This document shows, piece after piece, positions 44,478 through 53,472 of a stretch of 64,000 nucleotides of DNA. The position numbers were made by a program, and so were the translations under genes. The notes below the pieces were generated by a model that saw only the letters and a list, made by a program, of their open reading frames with translations, made no database searches and had not been told where the DNA came from. The stretch is taken from NCBI GenBank assembly GCA_963763485.1, contig CAVXOW010000008.1:186001-250000 (forward strand), in the 5' to 3' direction. Positions within the stretch are counted from its first letter, which is position 1, and each line of letters begins with the position of its first letter. This stretch comes from CAWCKS01 sp963763485 (GTDB lineage Bacteria > Pseudomonadota > Alphaproteobacteria > Rhizobiales > Xanthobacteraceae).

Positions 44478-45447
44478 TCACGCCGCCTTCGCGCTTGCCT
44501 GGTGTGCATGCTTGTCGATGGCGTCGATGATCTCTGGCCATATCGCCATGGGAAGTCGCGTGGCCCATGCCTTGAACTATCATCAGCTTGGCGCCCGGAA
44601 TGGAAACCGCGGTATCTTGACCAGCCTTCGGATCGACCAGTGGATCGGCAGTGCCGTGAATCACCAGTGTCGGCGCCTTGACCTTGCGCAGCCGTTCCTT
44701 GCGGCTTCCCGATGCAAGGACGGCCCGGATCTGCCTTTGGACGCCGGCGGGATTGAGCCCGCGATCAAAGACACGTTCGGCGCGGGAGCGGTCGAGGGCT
44801 TCATCCTCGGGAAAGCGGCCTGCCCGGAGCACCTTCCAGTTCCGTTCAAAGCGCGCGATGTATTCGTCGCGGATCCTCGGTGGCGGGGCCATCAACATAG
44901 AGATCGCCTCGCGCGTTGGCTGGGGCAACTTGGGATTGCCCGTGGTCGACATGATCGAGATCAACGAACGCACGCGTTCGGGGAAGGTGATCGCGATTTC
45001 CTGCGCGATCATGCCGCCCATGGAAGCGCCGACCATGTGCGCCGAGCGGATGCCGAGCACGTCCATTAGCGCGATCGTATCTTCGGCCATGTCGCGTAGC
45101 GTGTACGGCGCTGTGACCGGGATTTTCAGAAAACGCAGCTTCAGCAATTCCAGCCACGTCAGGCGCTTGCCGCCTGTGAGCTTGGAAGATTGGCCGACGT
45201 CGCGGTTGTCGAAACGGATGACGCGAAATCCGCGTGCAGCAATCTGCTCGCAGAAGGCGTCGTCCCAGAGCACCATCTGGCCGCCAAGTCCCATGATTAG
45301 CAGCATCGGCTCGGCGCTGGCCTCACCGAAAATTTCATAGCAAATATTGATGCCGTTAGCGCGGGCGATCCGCGGCGGCTGGTGGGCGACTGTCACGGCG
45401 GCGCTTCCTTGAGCCAGAAAATTACCTTGTCTTGGTCCAGCCCGCAT
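44478..45447 (-). CDS. Alpha/beta hydrolase, frameshift near the end
   Basis: About 322 residues when repaired. It has INICYEIFGEASAEPMLLIM, the nucleophile elbow VGASMGGMIAQEIA, Asp in VIHGTADPLVDPKAG and the His in VQGMGHA. An extra base at about 44555 breaks the frame just after that His; the restored end is LPMAIWPEIIDAIDKHAHQA with the stop at 44478, while the unshifted reading ends at 44473. The C-terminal helix is the only part affected. It probably belongs to the TAP/proline-iminopeptidase-like or esterase group. It converges with the caspase gene. Confidence 0.83.
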
Positions 45448-45468
45448 CCGTCCGGATTTAGCTGACCA

Positions 45469-45547
45469 CGCGCGAATGAGTCCACACCCTAGTCATCTGG
45501 AATGCAAGTTCGTCACATAAGAGAGCGCCGGGATCTTCGGAGGAGAG
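45469..45547 (-). repeat. 79-bp inverted repeat, right copy
   Basis: Reverse complement of 41639-41717 with three mismatches. Together the two copies bracket the segment with the Cys-rich gene, the caspase gene and the hydrolase. Confidence 0.9.
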
Positions 45548-46060
45548 CGCTTGTGACGAATGCAGGTGTGAGAGGGCGGCCGATCGCGCCGTTGGTGTTG
45601 AGCGGGCGTACTTGGAGAGGCAAGTTCGTCGTCATCGTGTTGCCCGGTCGCTATCTGAGCGATGCCGCGTGATCCATCTGGTGACAGCGCTCGATCTTGC
45701 CTTGGGTTTGCGGAGCACGGTGCGCCGCGGACAGGTCCATACCGCGATCCTGAAGCCATTCCGCAAGATCACCGGAGATGTAGCTCGAACCGTTCTCGCT
45801 GAGCAGCCGGGGTTTGTGCACGACCTCGGCACCGTCGCAGCCTGAGGCTATCAACGCCAATTCGAGTGTGTCGTTGACATCGTTGGCGCGCATCGTCGTG
45901 CATAGCTTCCAGGCGAGGATAAAGCGCGAGTAATCATCAAGCATGGTGGAGAGATAGTACCACCCCAACCAATGACCCTGAGGTAGGTAAAGTCGGTCTG
46001 CCAGACATCAAGAACCTGCTTTTCCATCGGGTATCTCCCCCCACGCCACACCCGGGCTTG
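45548..46060 (-). mobile_element. IS3/IS481-type transposase remnant
   Basis: The minus strand has the integrase-core words WYYLSTMLDDYSRFILAWKL, LLSENGSSYISGDLAEWLQD and PQTQGKIERCHQ. These hold the Asp, Asp/Asn and Glu positions of a DDE transposase, but the frame is broken on both sides and neither end is complete. Confidence 0.8.
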
Positions 46061-46210
46061 CGCTGGGACGACGGAGCCCCGGCCAAGGCCTCGACGGGGG
46101 CCGGCTTATCCTCCTCGGATGTCTCGGCACCAAGGCCGCCCACCAAGCGTCACATACATCATGGGGTCCAGCGGACTGGGACGTATCGCACGCTCAAAAC
46201 TTCGAATGGC

Positions 46211-46498
46211 TTAATGGCTTCGACGGGCGCGCTGCAATAGATGTAGGTCCAGCCGCGCTGACCTCCAACCGAGCGAAGAGTTCTTGTTGAACTTGAGCGA
46301 TCGACCCGCCAGATCAATCGCGGTCTCGTAGTCGCCCAAAAAAATAGCTATCATTCGGCCGACAATGGCCATTGTGTCCGCATCGTTCTCATTGACAGTC
46401 ATTGCAGTTCTGGGAAGCTCCGGCCGCAGCCGATCAGATAGCCGGTCGAAAAGCCCGGCGGATGGACTTAACCATTCGGGTCTGACACCATGAAGCAC
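46211..46498 (-). pseudogene. TPR fragment of a cyclase- or transcription-linked protein
   Basis: A 95-residue open frame with one recognisable tetratricopeptide unit (FLGDYETAIDLAGRSLKFNK, then NSSLGW), as found in the C-terminal part of rhizobial class III cyclase/TPR proteins. No catalytic domain remains. It is a probable remnant bordering the IS fragment. Confidence 0.5.
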
Positions 46499-46656
46499 AT
46501 AGGGCGCGTCCCGCTATCGAAGCGAATTGGGTGCACCGACCATGGCTGCAAAACTTTGCGCAGAACGACTGCGCCCTGCTCTTCTTTCGCCGCAACAATT
46601 TTCCGCGTCCCCGCGCAACCCGCTCGCGCGCTGTTCAGTAATCTCTTCGCACAAGG

Positions 46657-47475
46657 ATGTTCAGCAGGATGGCGAATACTTTCGACCTCGACGCTTACCT
46701 CGGCCGTATCAACTACGCTGGCCCGCGCACACCGACCTACGAAACCCTGGCTGGAATCCTCGCGGCCCACGTCGCGAACATCCCGTTCGAAATCTTCGAC
46801 ATCTTTCTTGGCCGTCCGATCACGTTAGACCCCGAAGGACTACAGGCCAAGATCGTCACTGCCCGTCGCGGCGGAAACTGCGTCGAACACGCAAGCCTCA
46901 TGTATGCCGCTCTACATGCGATTGGCTTCGACCCCGTCAGGCACTCGGCCCGCGTCGTCCTTTTTGCACCACGCCATGAGAGCGTGCGGCAGCACATGTT
47001 TCTCTCGGTTACGATTGATGGCGCCGCTTACGTGGTCGATCCCGGCTTCGGTCTCTTTGCCTGCCCTCTTCCGATACCCGTTGACGGCACTCCGGTGCCG
47101 ATCGGCGCCCCGACGCACAGGCTTGTCCACGAAGGCGACGATTGGGTTCTCTACGTGACCCGCAACGGCGGGGAGATACGAGGATGGATATCCACCATGG
47201 AGGAGGAATATCCGGTCGATTTCGAGATGATGAGCCACTACCTCATCACTCACCCGGCTTCGTTCTATACGCACAACCTTGTCGCCACCGCCATCACGAA
47301 GGAAGGCAGCGTCAATATCATGAACCAAGACGCCACCATCATCCGTCATAGCGCGGCTGAATTCGTTCACCTGGCAGACCGCAAGGCATTGCGTCTGCTC
47401 GTCGCACAGCACTTCGGGTTCGACCTTCCTGAACTGGAAACGATGAAAGTCGATGGCGTGCCCGGCTGGCTGTAG
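46657..47475 (+). CDS. Arylamine N-acetyltransferase
   Basis: A 272-residue NAT. The catalytic triad is visible: Cys in TARRGGNCVEHASLMYAAL, His in RQHMFLSVTIDG and Asp in YVVDPGFGLF. The start is either 46657 or the ATG at 46669 (MANTFDLDAYLGRINYAG). NATs transfer acetyl from CoA to arylamines, and PABA is a classical substrate. Homologues in ansamycin pathways (RifF) instead form amides that release polyketide chains. Here, between a PABA-synthesis unit and a type II thioesterase, either protection of an aminobenzoate or chain release is plausible. G+C is close to the host average, so it could also be unrelated. Confidence 0.92.
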   Translation: MFSRMANTFDLDAYLGRINYAGPRTPTYETLAGILAAHVANIPFEIFDIFLGRPITLDPEGLQAKIVTARRGGNCVEHASLMYAALHAIGFDPVRHSARVVLFAPRHESVRQHMFLSVTIDGAAYVVDPGFGLFACPLPIPVDGTPVPIGAPTHRLVHEGDDWVLYVTRNGGEIRGWISTMEEEYPVDFEMMSHYLITHPASFYTHNLVATAITKEGSVNIMNQDATIIRHSAAEFVHLADRKALRLLVAQHFGFDLPELETMKVDGVPGWL

Positions 47476-48106
47476 CCGACAGCACCGCCGGAAGGCTGCA
47501 CACCTCCCGAAAGTGCCTGATTCCTGACGCCTTCAGTAACCCCGTACCCACAGCAGCCTCTTGCTGATCTCGTCGGCCGGGTCGATCGGTTGCTCTTGCG
47601 GAAATCGGCGAGCGCGGCAGTGCGGCGGCCCAGCACTTCGTGGGAGAGGCCGCGAAGGGTGGTCTGAGCCCCCCTGTCATCCAGCAACGGGTGAACTGCT
47701 CCCCATTCTGAACTGCTCCCCCGTTCTTGGACCAGGGTGCCGGCCTTTTTCCAGAGCGCTGGACGCATCCCAAAACTTAGACCGGCTTGAGTGCGAATTT
47801 CCGGCCTTGTGAACGCCTCTGCGGGCTGCAAAGGCTTCTGAAGGTGACGTGGTCCGAGCTGGCGTATAAGTAGCGCGCGAGTCAGTGCTTCAGATCGATC
47901 GGTCCGCCCCGCCGTGCATCAGCGCATAGTTCCTTGATCCACTGCTGCCCTGCCCTCCGATCGGCAAGACCGTCTTTCTTTGCTCTCGTTTGGAAGCCTG
48001 CCTTGCTTTTCTTCCGGTTGCCTTACACTGTCGCTGATGGACGCGCGGCGACAATGCGCGCGCGAGCCCATTGGTGATCTCGGGCACTAACCCTCGGTTT
48101 TTAACA
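47476..48106. other. Stretch with no supported gene
   Basis: About 630 bases. Several overlapping frames exist on both strands but none resembles a known protein. It probably contains decayed sequence. Confidence 0.4.
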
Positions 48107-48478
48107 ATGCGCGATCTTTTTTCTCGCATGCTTTTGCTGTGGATCGGCCGCACCCTGCTCGCGCGTGTACGTGAGCGACTAGATACGCTCGAAAAGACCA
48201 AACGGCGATCAACGGGCCAAGCGGGATCAACATCGTCGAAGCTCCGTACGATCGCAAGTGAGCCAACGCAGGCGATGATCCGCGCACTGCGCGAGACCAA
48301 GTATTTCAGCGACCTCGTCGAGCGCGACGGCAAGATTTACAGCACGCGCAGCGAGCAGCCGTTCTGCAGCCGGGCCACGATCGACGCGCTTGTCGATCGC
48401 GGGTGGCTGCGGCGGCGGCAGTCGCGGTACAAGATCACGAACGCGGGCAAGCAGGTTGAGCGGGACTTGGCTCCTTGA
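48107..48478 (+). CDS. Hypothetical protein with winged-helix-like C-terminus
   Basis: Up to 123 residues from the ATG at 48107 (48071 is also possible). It opens with a hydrophobic/basic stretch (RDLFSRMLLLWIGRTLLARV). The C-terminal part (SRATIDALVDRGWLRRRQSR then YKITNAGKQVERDL) looks like a winged-helix or transcription-regulator wing. No good ribosome site is seen. Function unknown. Confidence 0.45.
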   Translation: MRDLFSRMLLLWIGRTLLARVRERLDTLEKTKRRSTGQAGSTSSKLRTIASEPTQAMIRALRETKYFSDLVERDGKIYSTRSEQPFCSRATIDALVDRGWLRRRQSRYKITNAGKQVERDLAP

Positions 48479-48943
48479 GGAGTTAAGTCATCCGCTGCCA
48501 CATCGGCTCGGCCGGGTGCCGGCGGCAGTGCCGGCGTGATTCGCAAAGCCACCAAAGGGAGAACTGCACCCATCCACATTTGCATAAGCGCAGAAATTAA
48601 CGCGCAAGGACGCCGATCACCGCCATCTCCTTCTGAAGCGGACATCACCAACCGACCGCCGATGTACATCATTTTAGAGCAAAGGTGCTGCGAAGGTGAT
48701 CGATGACCTTTGAGCGGACGCCGACGCTGGCACCGCGGTCAGGCGACCGACCCGTCGCCATGTCCCCAATCGGCGGCGTCCTTAAAGTGACATCGGAATT
48801 ACTTTTGGCCTTTCGCCTACCATCAGCTCAAGAGGCCGCTGCATTACAGAGGCGGGCCTCCCCGCCAGGCCGCAATTTGACCAAAATCTGTTTGAAGGGT
48901 GTTAAAGTGTGCGTGCTATGTCTTTTTCCTCAAAGTTGTTCCA
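48479..48943. other. Intergenic stretch
   Basis: About 460 bases upstream of the type II thioesterase, with no gene recognised. It should carry that gene's promoter. Confidence 0.4.
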
Positions 48944-49687
48944 ATGACTAGTCCCTGGATAGAGTTTCGCCCGGAACGCAGGGATGCGCAGGCGCGCGTT
49001 TTATGTGTCCCCTATGCAGGTGGGAGCGCGCAAGTTTATCACGCGCTATCGCGCAGCATGCCTGAAAGGATCGAGGTTGGAGCTGTCCAACTGCCGGGGC
49101 GCTGGAATCGTAGGCAGGAGCCGTTCTTGACGAAGGTGAGTGAGGCGTCCCGGAGTTTGGCTGACGAAATAACAAGTCTGTCACCGACACCTTACGCTTT
49201 GTTCGGCTATAGCGTCGGCGGGCTTATTGCTTTCGAGACGGCGCGGATCTTGGCGCGAGATGCGAAACAGCAGCAACCCCGAGCCCTAATATTGGCAGCA
49301 ATTGGAGCACCGACGGAGAGGCCAAGGCTCCCGCATTTGCACATGCTTTCTGACGCCGAATTTATCAGGAGGATCGTTCACCGGTATCCTGGCGGCATCC
49401 CTGCAGCCATTTTCGATGAACCCGATCTTTTGGCGATACTGCTGCCTGTACTCAAGGCAGACACGAAGATGTTCGAAACGTACGAGTATCTGCCCGGAGA
49501 GCCGCTAGGTTGTCCTATTTACACGATTGCTGGGGAACAAGACCATATATGCCCGCCATCTTCGATGGCCGGTTGGCAAAAAGAAACGACCGGATCGCTA
49601 TTCACCGAGACTGTCGCCGGAAATCACTTCTTCATAAACAGTGCAGTCGACGGGGTGCGTGCGACGATCTTGAAGGCTCTCGAGTAA
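48944..49687 (+). CDS. Type II thioesterase
   Basis: About 247 residues from the ATG at 48944 (MTSPWIEFRPERRDAQARVL); a GTG at 48899 is an alternative. It has the family PYAGGSAQVYHALSRSMPER, VQLPGRWNRRQEPF, nucleophile ALFGYSVGGLIAFE, Asp in AGEQDHICPPSSM and His in VAGNHFFI. Such enzymes remove wrong acyl groups from carrier proteins in polyketide and nonribosomal peptide synthesis. With the ACP, the transferase and the aryl-CoA ligase of this locus, it supports a carrier-protein assembly pathway. Confidence 0.92.
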   Translation: MTSPWIEFRPERRDAQARVLCVPYAGGSAQVYHALSRSMPERIEVGAVQLPGRWNRRQEPFLTKVSEASRSLADEITSLSPTPYALFGYSVGGLIAFETARILARDAKQQQPRALILAAIGAPTERPRLPHLHMLSDAEFIRRIVHRYPGGIPAAIFDEPDLLAILLPVLKADTKMFETYEYLPGEPLGCPIYTIAGEQDHICPPSSMAGWQKETTGSLFTETVAGNHFFINSAVDGVRATILKALE

Positions 49688-49790
49688 CGGACTTCAAGAC
49701 GGGCGGCACTTTAGCCGCGCGCTGTCTCTCCTCGCCGGTCCGGCTTAAAAACCGCTGGCTTTGTTACTGAGAAAGATCGAAACGTTGCTT

Positions 49791-51428
49791 CTATTCGGTC
49801 GCCCCCGGGCCCGTGCGGTCTTGAGCCGTCTCCCCGCGCAATTTAAATCGCTGAATTTTACCCGTCGCGGTTTTCGGCAGTTCTGTGCGGAATTCGATCC
49901 AGCGGGGGTATTTGAATGTTGCGAGTTGCTTGCGGCACTGCTCGCGCAGCGCAAGCGCCATCGCTTCGTTCGGCTTGCCGGAAGGCTTAAGGACCACAAA
50001 AGCCTTGGGCCTGATCAAGCCATCCTCATCATGCCAAGCTGCGACCGCCGCTTCGAGCACGTCAGGATGGCTCAATAGCGCGCCTTCGACCTCGAACGGC
50101 GCCACGTAAATACCGCCGACCTTCATCATGTCGTCCCGACGCCCGCAATACGAATAGTAGCCGTCCTCGTCTTGGATGTATTTGTCCCCGGAGCGAAGCC
50201 ACTCGCCTAGAAAGGCCGAGCGGGATCGCTCGCGGTCGTTCCAATACATGATTGCGGTGGTTGGCCCGCGAACCTGCAGCTCGCCCATCTCACCCTGCGC
50301 GACAACGGCGCCGGCCTCATCAACGAGGCGGATGTCGTAGCCTGGCACGGGTTTGCCGCTCGTGCCGTAGCGCACCGATCCCGCGCGGTTGCACAGGAAT
50401 GTGCTAATCGTTTCCGTGCACCCAAGACCATCAAGTATGTCCACGGCAAAGCGTTCGCTCCACGACCGCCCGATATTGACCGGAAGCGCTTCACCGGCGG
50501 AAAGGCAACATCGCAGCTTCAATGCTTCGCGTTCCACCGGATCCGCCTGAAGAAATGCCGTATAGAACGTCGGCACCGCAAAGAGTACGGTCACGCCGCG
50601 CTTTCGCAAAAGCTCCGCGACCGAGTTGGGAGACGGGCGCTCTGACACCAGAACCGTCGTCGCACCTGCCGACAGAGGATGAATCATCGAATTGCCAAGA
50701 CCGTAGGCGAAGAACAGTTTCGACACCGAATGGACGACATCGTCCTCGGTGAGCCGTAGCACCTGAGCGCCGTAGCAAGCGGCGGTGAACCCAAGGGTCG
50801 CATGCACATGCACGGCAGCTTTCGGCATTCCAGTCGAGCCCGACGTGTAAAGCCAGAAGCACATCTCGTCGCAAATGGTCGGCGCGGTATACTCGGTTGC
50901 ATCGGCCGCTTGCAGAGCGTCCTCGAAGAGTGCGTGCCCGAAGCCATGGTTGCCCGATACGATGACGTGTTCGAGGTCTGGACACGCATCGATCAGCTTC
51001 GCGAAAAGCGGGTACAGCTCCTCTGACACGATCAATAGGCGCGCGCGGCTATCCTCCAGTATGACGCGATATTCAGACTCGCCGAGAAGAGTATTGACGG
51101 GTATCGCGACTACGCCCGCCTTGACGGCGCCAAGAAAAGACGTCGGCCAGTCGATAGTGTCGGTCAGGCAAATCAAGATGCGTTGCTCGCGCTGAATGCC
51201 AAGGCCGCGCAGCAAATTGCCGAACCGAGCGACCCGCTCGGCAAGCTGACCATAGCTCCAGGTCCCACGCGTATCGATATAGGCGCACTTGCCGCTGCGC
51301 CCTGCGGCCAGATTTCGGGCGAGAACGTCTTCGGCGAAATTGTAAAGACGCGGCATGGCTGGAATTGCGCTGCGGTCGACGTCCGGGTCGAGAGCGTTCA
51401 GGACTTGAGTATGCATGCCCTTCACCAT
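49791..51428 (-). CDS. Benzoate-CoA ligase family enzyme
   Basis: A 545-residue acyl-adenylate enzyme. It has the phosphate loop WLYTSGSTGMPKAAVHVHAT, SKLFFAYGLGNSMIHPLSAG, GLGCTETI, the hinge YSYCGRRDDMMKVGGIYVAP and the catalytic Lys in PKTATGKIQRFKLR. The wording (RLYNFAEDVLARNLAAGRSG, TDTIDWPTSFLGAVKAGVVA) is that of the benzoate/4-hydroxybenzoate-CoA ligase family. It would adenylate an aryl acid and load it on CoA or a carrier protein. The PABA genes in the island make 4-aminobenzoate the natural candidate. The start could also be the second ATG at 51416. Confidence 0.9.
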   Translation of the reverse strand: MVKGMHTQVLNALDPDVDRSAIPAMPRLYNFAEDVLARNLAAGRSGKCAYIDTRGTWSYGQLAERVARFGNLLRGLGIQREQRILICLTDTIDWPTSFLGAVKAGVVAIPVNTLLGESEYRVILEDSRARLLIVSEELYPLFAKLIDACPDLEHVIVSGNHGFGHALFEDALQAADATEYTAPTICDEMCFWLYTSGSTGMPKAAVHVHATLGFTAACYGAQVLRLTEDDVVHSVSKLFFAYGLGNSMIHPLSAGATTVLVSERPSPNSVAELLRKRGVTVLFAVPTFYTAFLQADPVEREALKLRCCLSAGEALPVNIGRSWSERFAVDILDGLGCTETISTFLCNRAGSVRYGTSGKPVPGYDIRLVDEAGAVVAQGEMGELQVRGPTTAIMYWNDRERSRSAFLGEWLRSGDKYIQDEDGYYSYCGRRDDMMKVGGIYVAPFEVEGALLSHPDVLEAAVAAWHDEDGLIRPKAFVVLKPSGKPNEAMALALREQCRKQLATFKYPRWIEFRTELPKTATGKIQRFKLRGETAQDRTGPGATE

Positions 51429-51566
51429 GGATCCTGCACGCGCTCCGCGTGGCAGTAGAAGACATTACGACGCATCAAATCCTCATGCACACGAAAGCGA
51501 CGGTGACCACCTAGGCCAGCCGCAAAGGTGGCCGTGCGCGGCGCGCCGCGAGTCCGATCGGGCATC

Positions 51567-53208
51567 TCAGACTTTCCGAATATGACGGATTTGCCGCTGC
51601 ATTAGAAGCAGAGAAACAATCGCAGACGATATGAGGCCGAAAGCGACCCAACGATTGCTCACTCCAAATATGTCACCCAAGAGCGACAAGTCACCCGTCA
51701 CAGCCAAATAGGCTCCCATACAAAAGACGACAGACCAGAACTCCGTAAAATACGGCCCTGGTTTGGATGCTTTTCAGAGCAGGATTGAAAAACTGAAACG
51801 ACGTCGCGAGATTATTTGCATCAGTCAACAAACGGCCCGCACGATACTTGGTCGCCATCACTACTTCTGGCCAACGCCAAAGCCCTTCTCTCAAATCGCT
51901 GATAAAACCTTGCGTAAAGAACTCAGGCAAATCGGAAAGCCAATTGTAGTCAGGCACCAGGTCAGAAACGACGCCATCAACGGTCATAATGGTCTTGTAA
52001 TAGATACTCAGCTCCTGCGGCATGAGGAGCTTGTGGCGACGCGCAATCGTCATGGTGTCAATCAGCAGCTGCGTGGTGAGCCTGCGCACCCTTGCGGTCG
52101 GAATGCCTATTGCAAGTCGATACATCTGATACGCCACGAAAAACTCTTCTCGCGCCTGACGCAGGTCGGAGTCTTCCGATGGAACGAGCAGTTTGAAATT
52201 TTCCGCCACAGCTCCTTCGATGTTGCCCCGATACATATTGACGAAGACCTTGGCGAGCGAGGATCGGAATTCTTTGGACAACCGACCCATCGCACCAAAG
52301 TCTACAAATCCGAGCCTGTTTCCGCGGAGCACGAAGACATTGGCTGGGTGGGGGTCTGCATGAAAAATGCCATCGCGAAAGATTTGGTTGTACATCGACC
52401 AGGAGAAATTTCGCGCAATCGTCTTGAGATCGTCGGGTCGCAGGTTCAGAGCACGCAACAATTCAGGATTCTTCGCTCGCGCCGCATTGCCAACCTCTAA
52501 CAACGAGACGCCTGCCAGCACCTTAGTGGCCAAAACGCGCCTTGAGCAAAATTCAAAACGAAGTTTCGCAATGACCTGAAATGGATCGCCCTCGGCACGC
52601 ACCTGTAGTCGATGGCAGTTCTTCGCTTCAGTGGTAAAATCCAGTTCCTCGCGGCTCCACCGTTCGAATTCTTCCGAGAAAGAACGAAGCGCGGTTCCCC
52701 CTAACGAGTCCCCGAGCCCGACCAGATAAGATATCAAACGGAAAATGCGAAAATCAGCTTCAAACTGTTCCTCGACGTGAGGCCGTCGCACCTTGATTGC
52801 GAGCTTTTCGCCATCATGGGTGGTCGCGATGTGGACTTGGGCAATCGAAGCGGTCGCGAGCGGCACCGGATCGAACGATGCAAACATCTGCTCAGGAAAC
52901 GAACCAAGCTCGTCCAGGATGATTTGGCGGATCGCCTCGTATGGAACCGGCGGGGTCTGGCTGAGAAGCTTCAGCAGTTCGGCGCAATATGCGTCAGGCA
53001 GCAAATCGAACCGCAACGCGAGTGCCTGTCCGATCTTCATCCAGGCTCCACCCATATACTCGAAAAAAAGGCGGAGACGCACTTCGGGACGAACAACTAC
53101 ACTTCCTGGCCGAAGCTTGGGGAGAACATAAAACCTCGTAACCCCCGAGAAAATTTGACCAAGACGTCGCGCACCCAAAAACACGTGGCCAATTCCCATC
53201 GAGGTCAA
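51567..53208 (-). CDS. UbiB/ABC1 (AarF) family kinase-like protein, frameshifted end
   Basis: About 547 residues when repaired. All family motifs are intact: WMKIGQALALRFDLLP (KxGQ), LATASIAQVHIAT (A-rich loop), Lys in KLAIKVRRPH, FHADPHPANVFVL and FVDFGAMGRLS. UbiB/Coq8 proteins are membrane-associated ATPases that help lipophilic quinone precursors reach modifying enzymes. The frame breaks near 51768 by one extra base; the restored end (FWSVVFCMGAYLAVTGDLSL, WVAFGLISSAIVSLLLMQRQ) gives the expected membrane helices and stops at 51567. Divergent from a second UbiB-like gene 265 bases away. Confidence 0.88.
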
Positions 53209-53472
53209 TTGCTAATCACTCGTGCTAATCACTCGCTACAGCCAGATGCCGACTGACACTATGAGCCAGGGCCAAGATTTAGCAGGGTGCCACCCGACTT
53301 GTACAGCCTTGAGCTTCGCCTCCATTTGCAATCAGAGCACGGAATTGAGTGACGAGTAGGATACCGTGCAACTCGGCTCAGCCGAGCGCCGCGCGCCCCC
53401 GCGAACCGACCACAAACGGCTTGCACGCACATGCGGCGGAACTTAGGATTGTAGCAGCGACGGTCCGTCTCC

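Noticed and set aside
48844..48943. Nod-box-like promoter before the thioesterase
   Set aside because: No adequate match to the long nod-box consensus; only a few AT-rich words.
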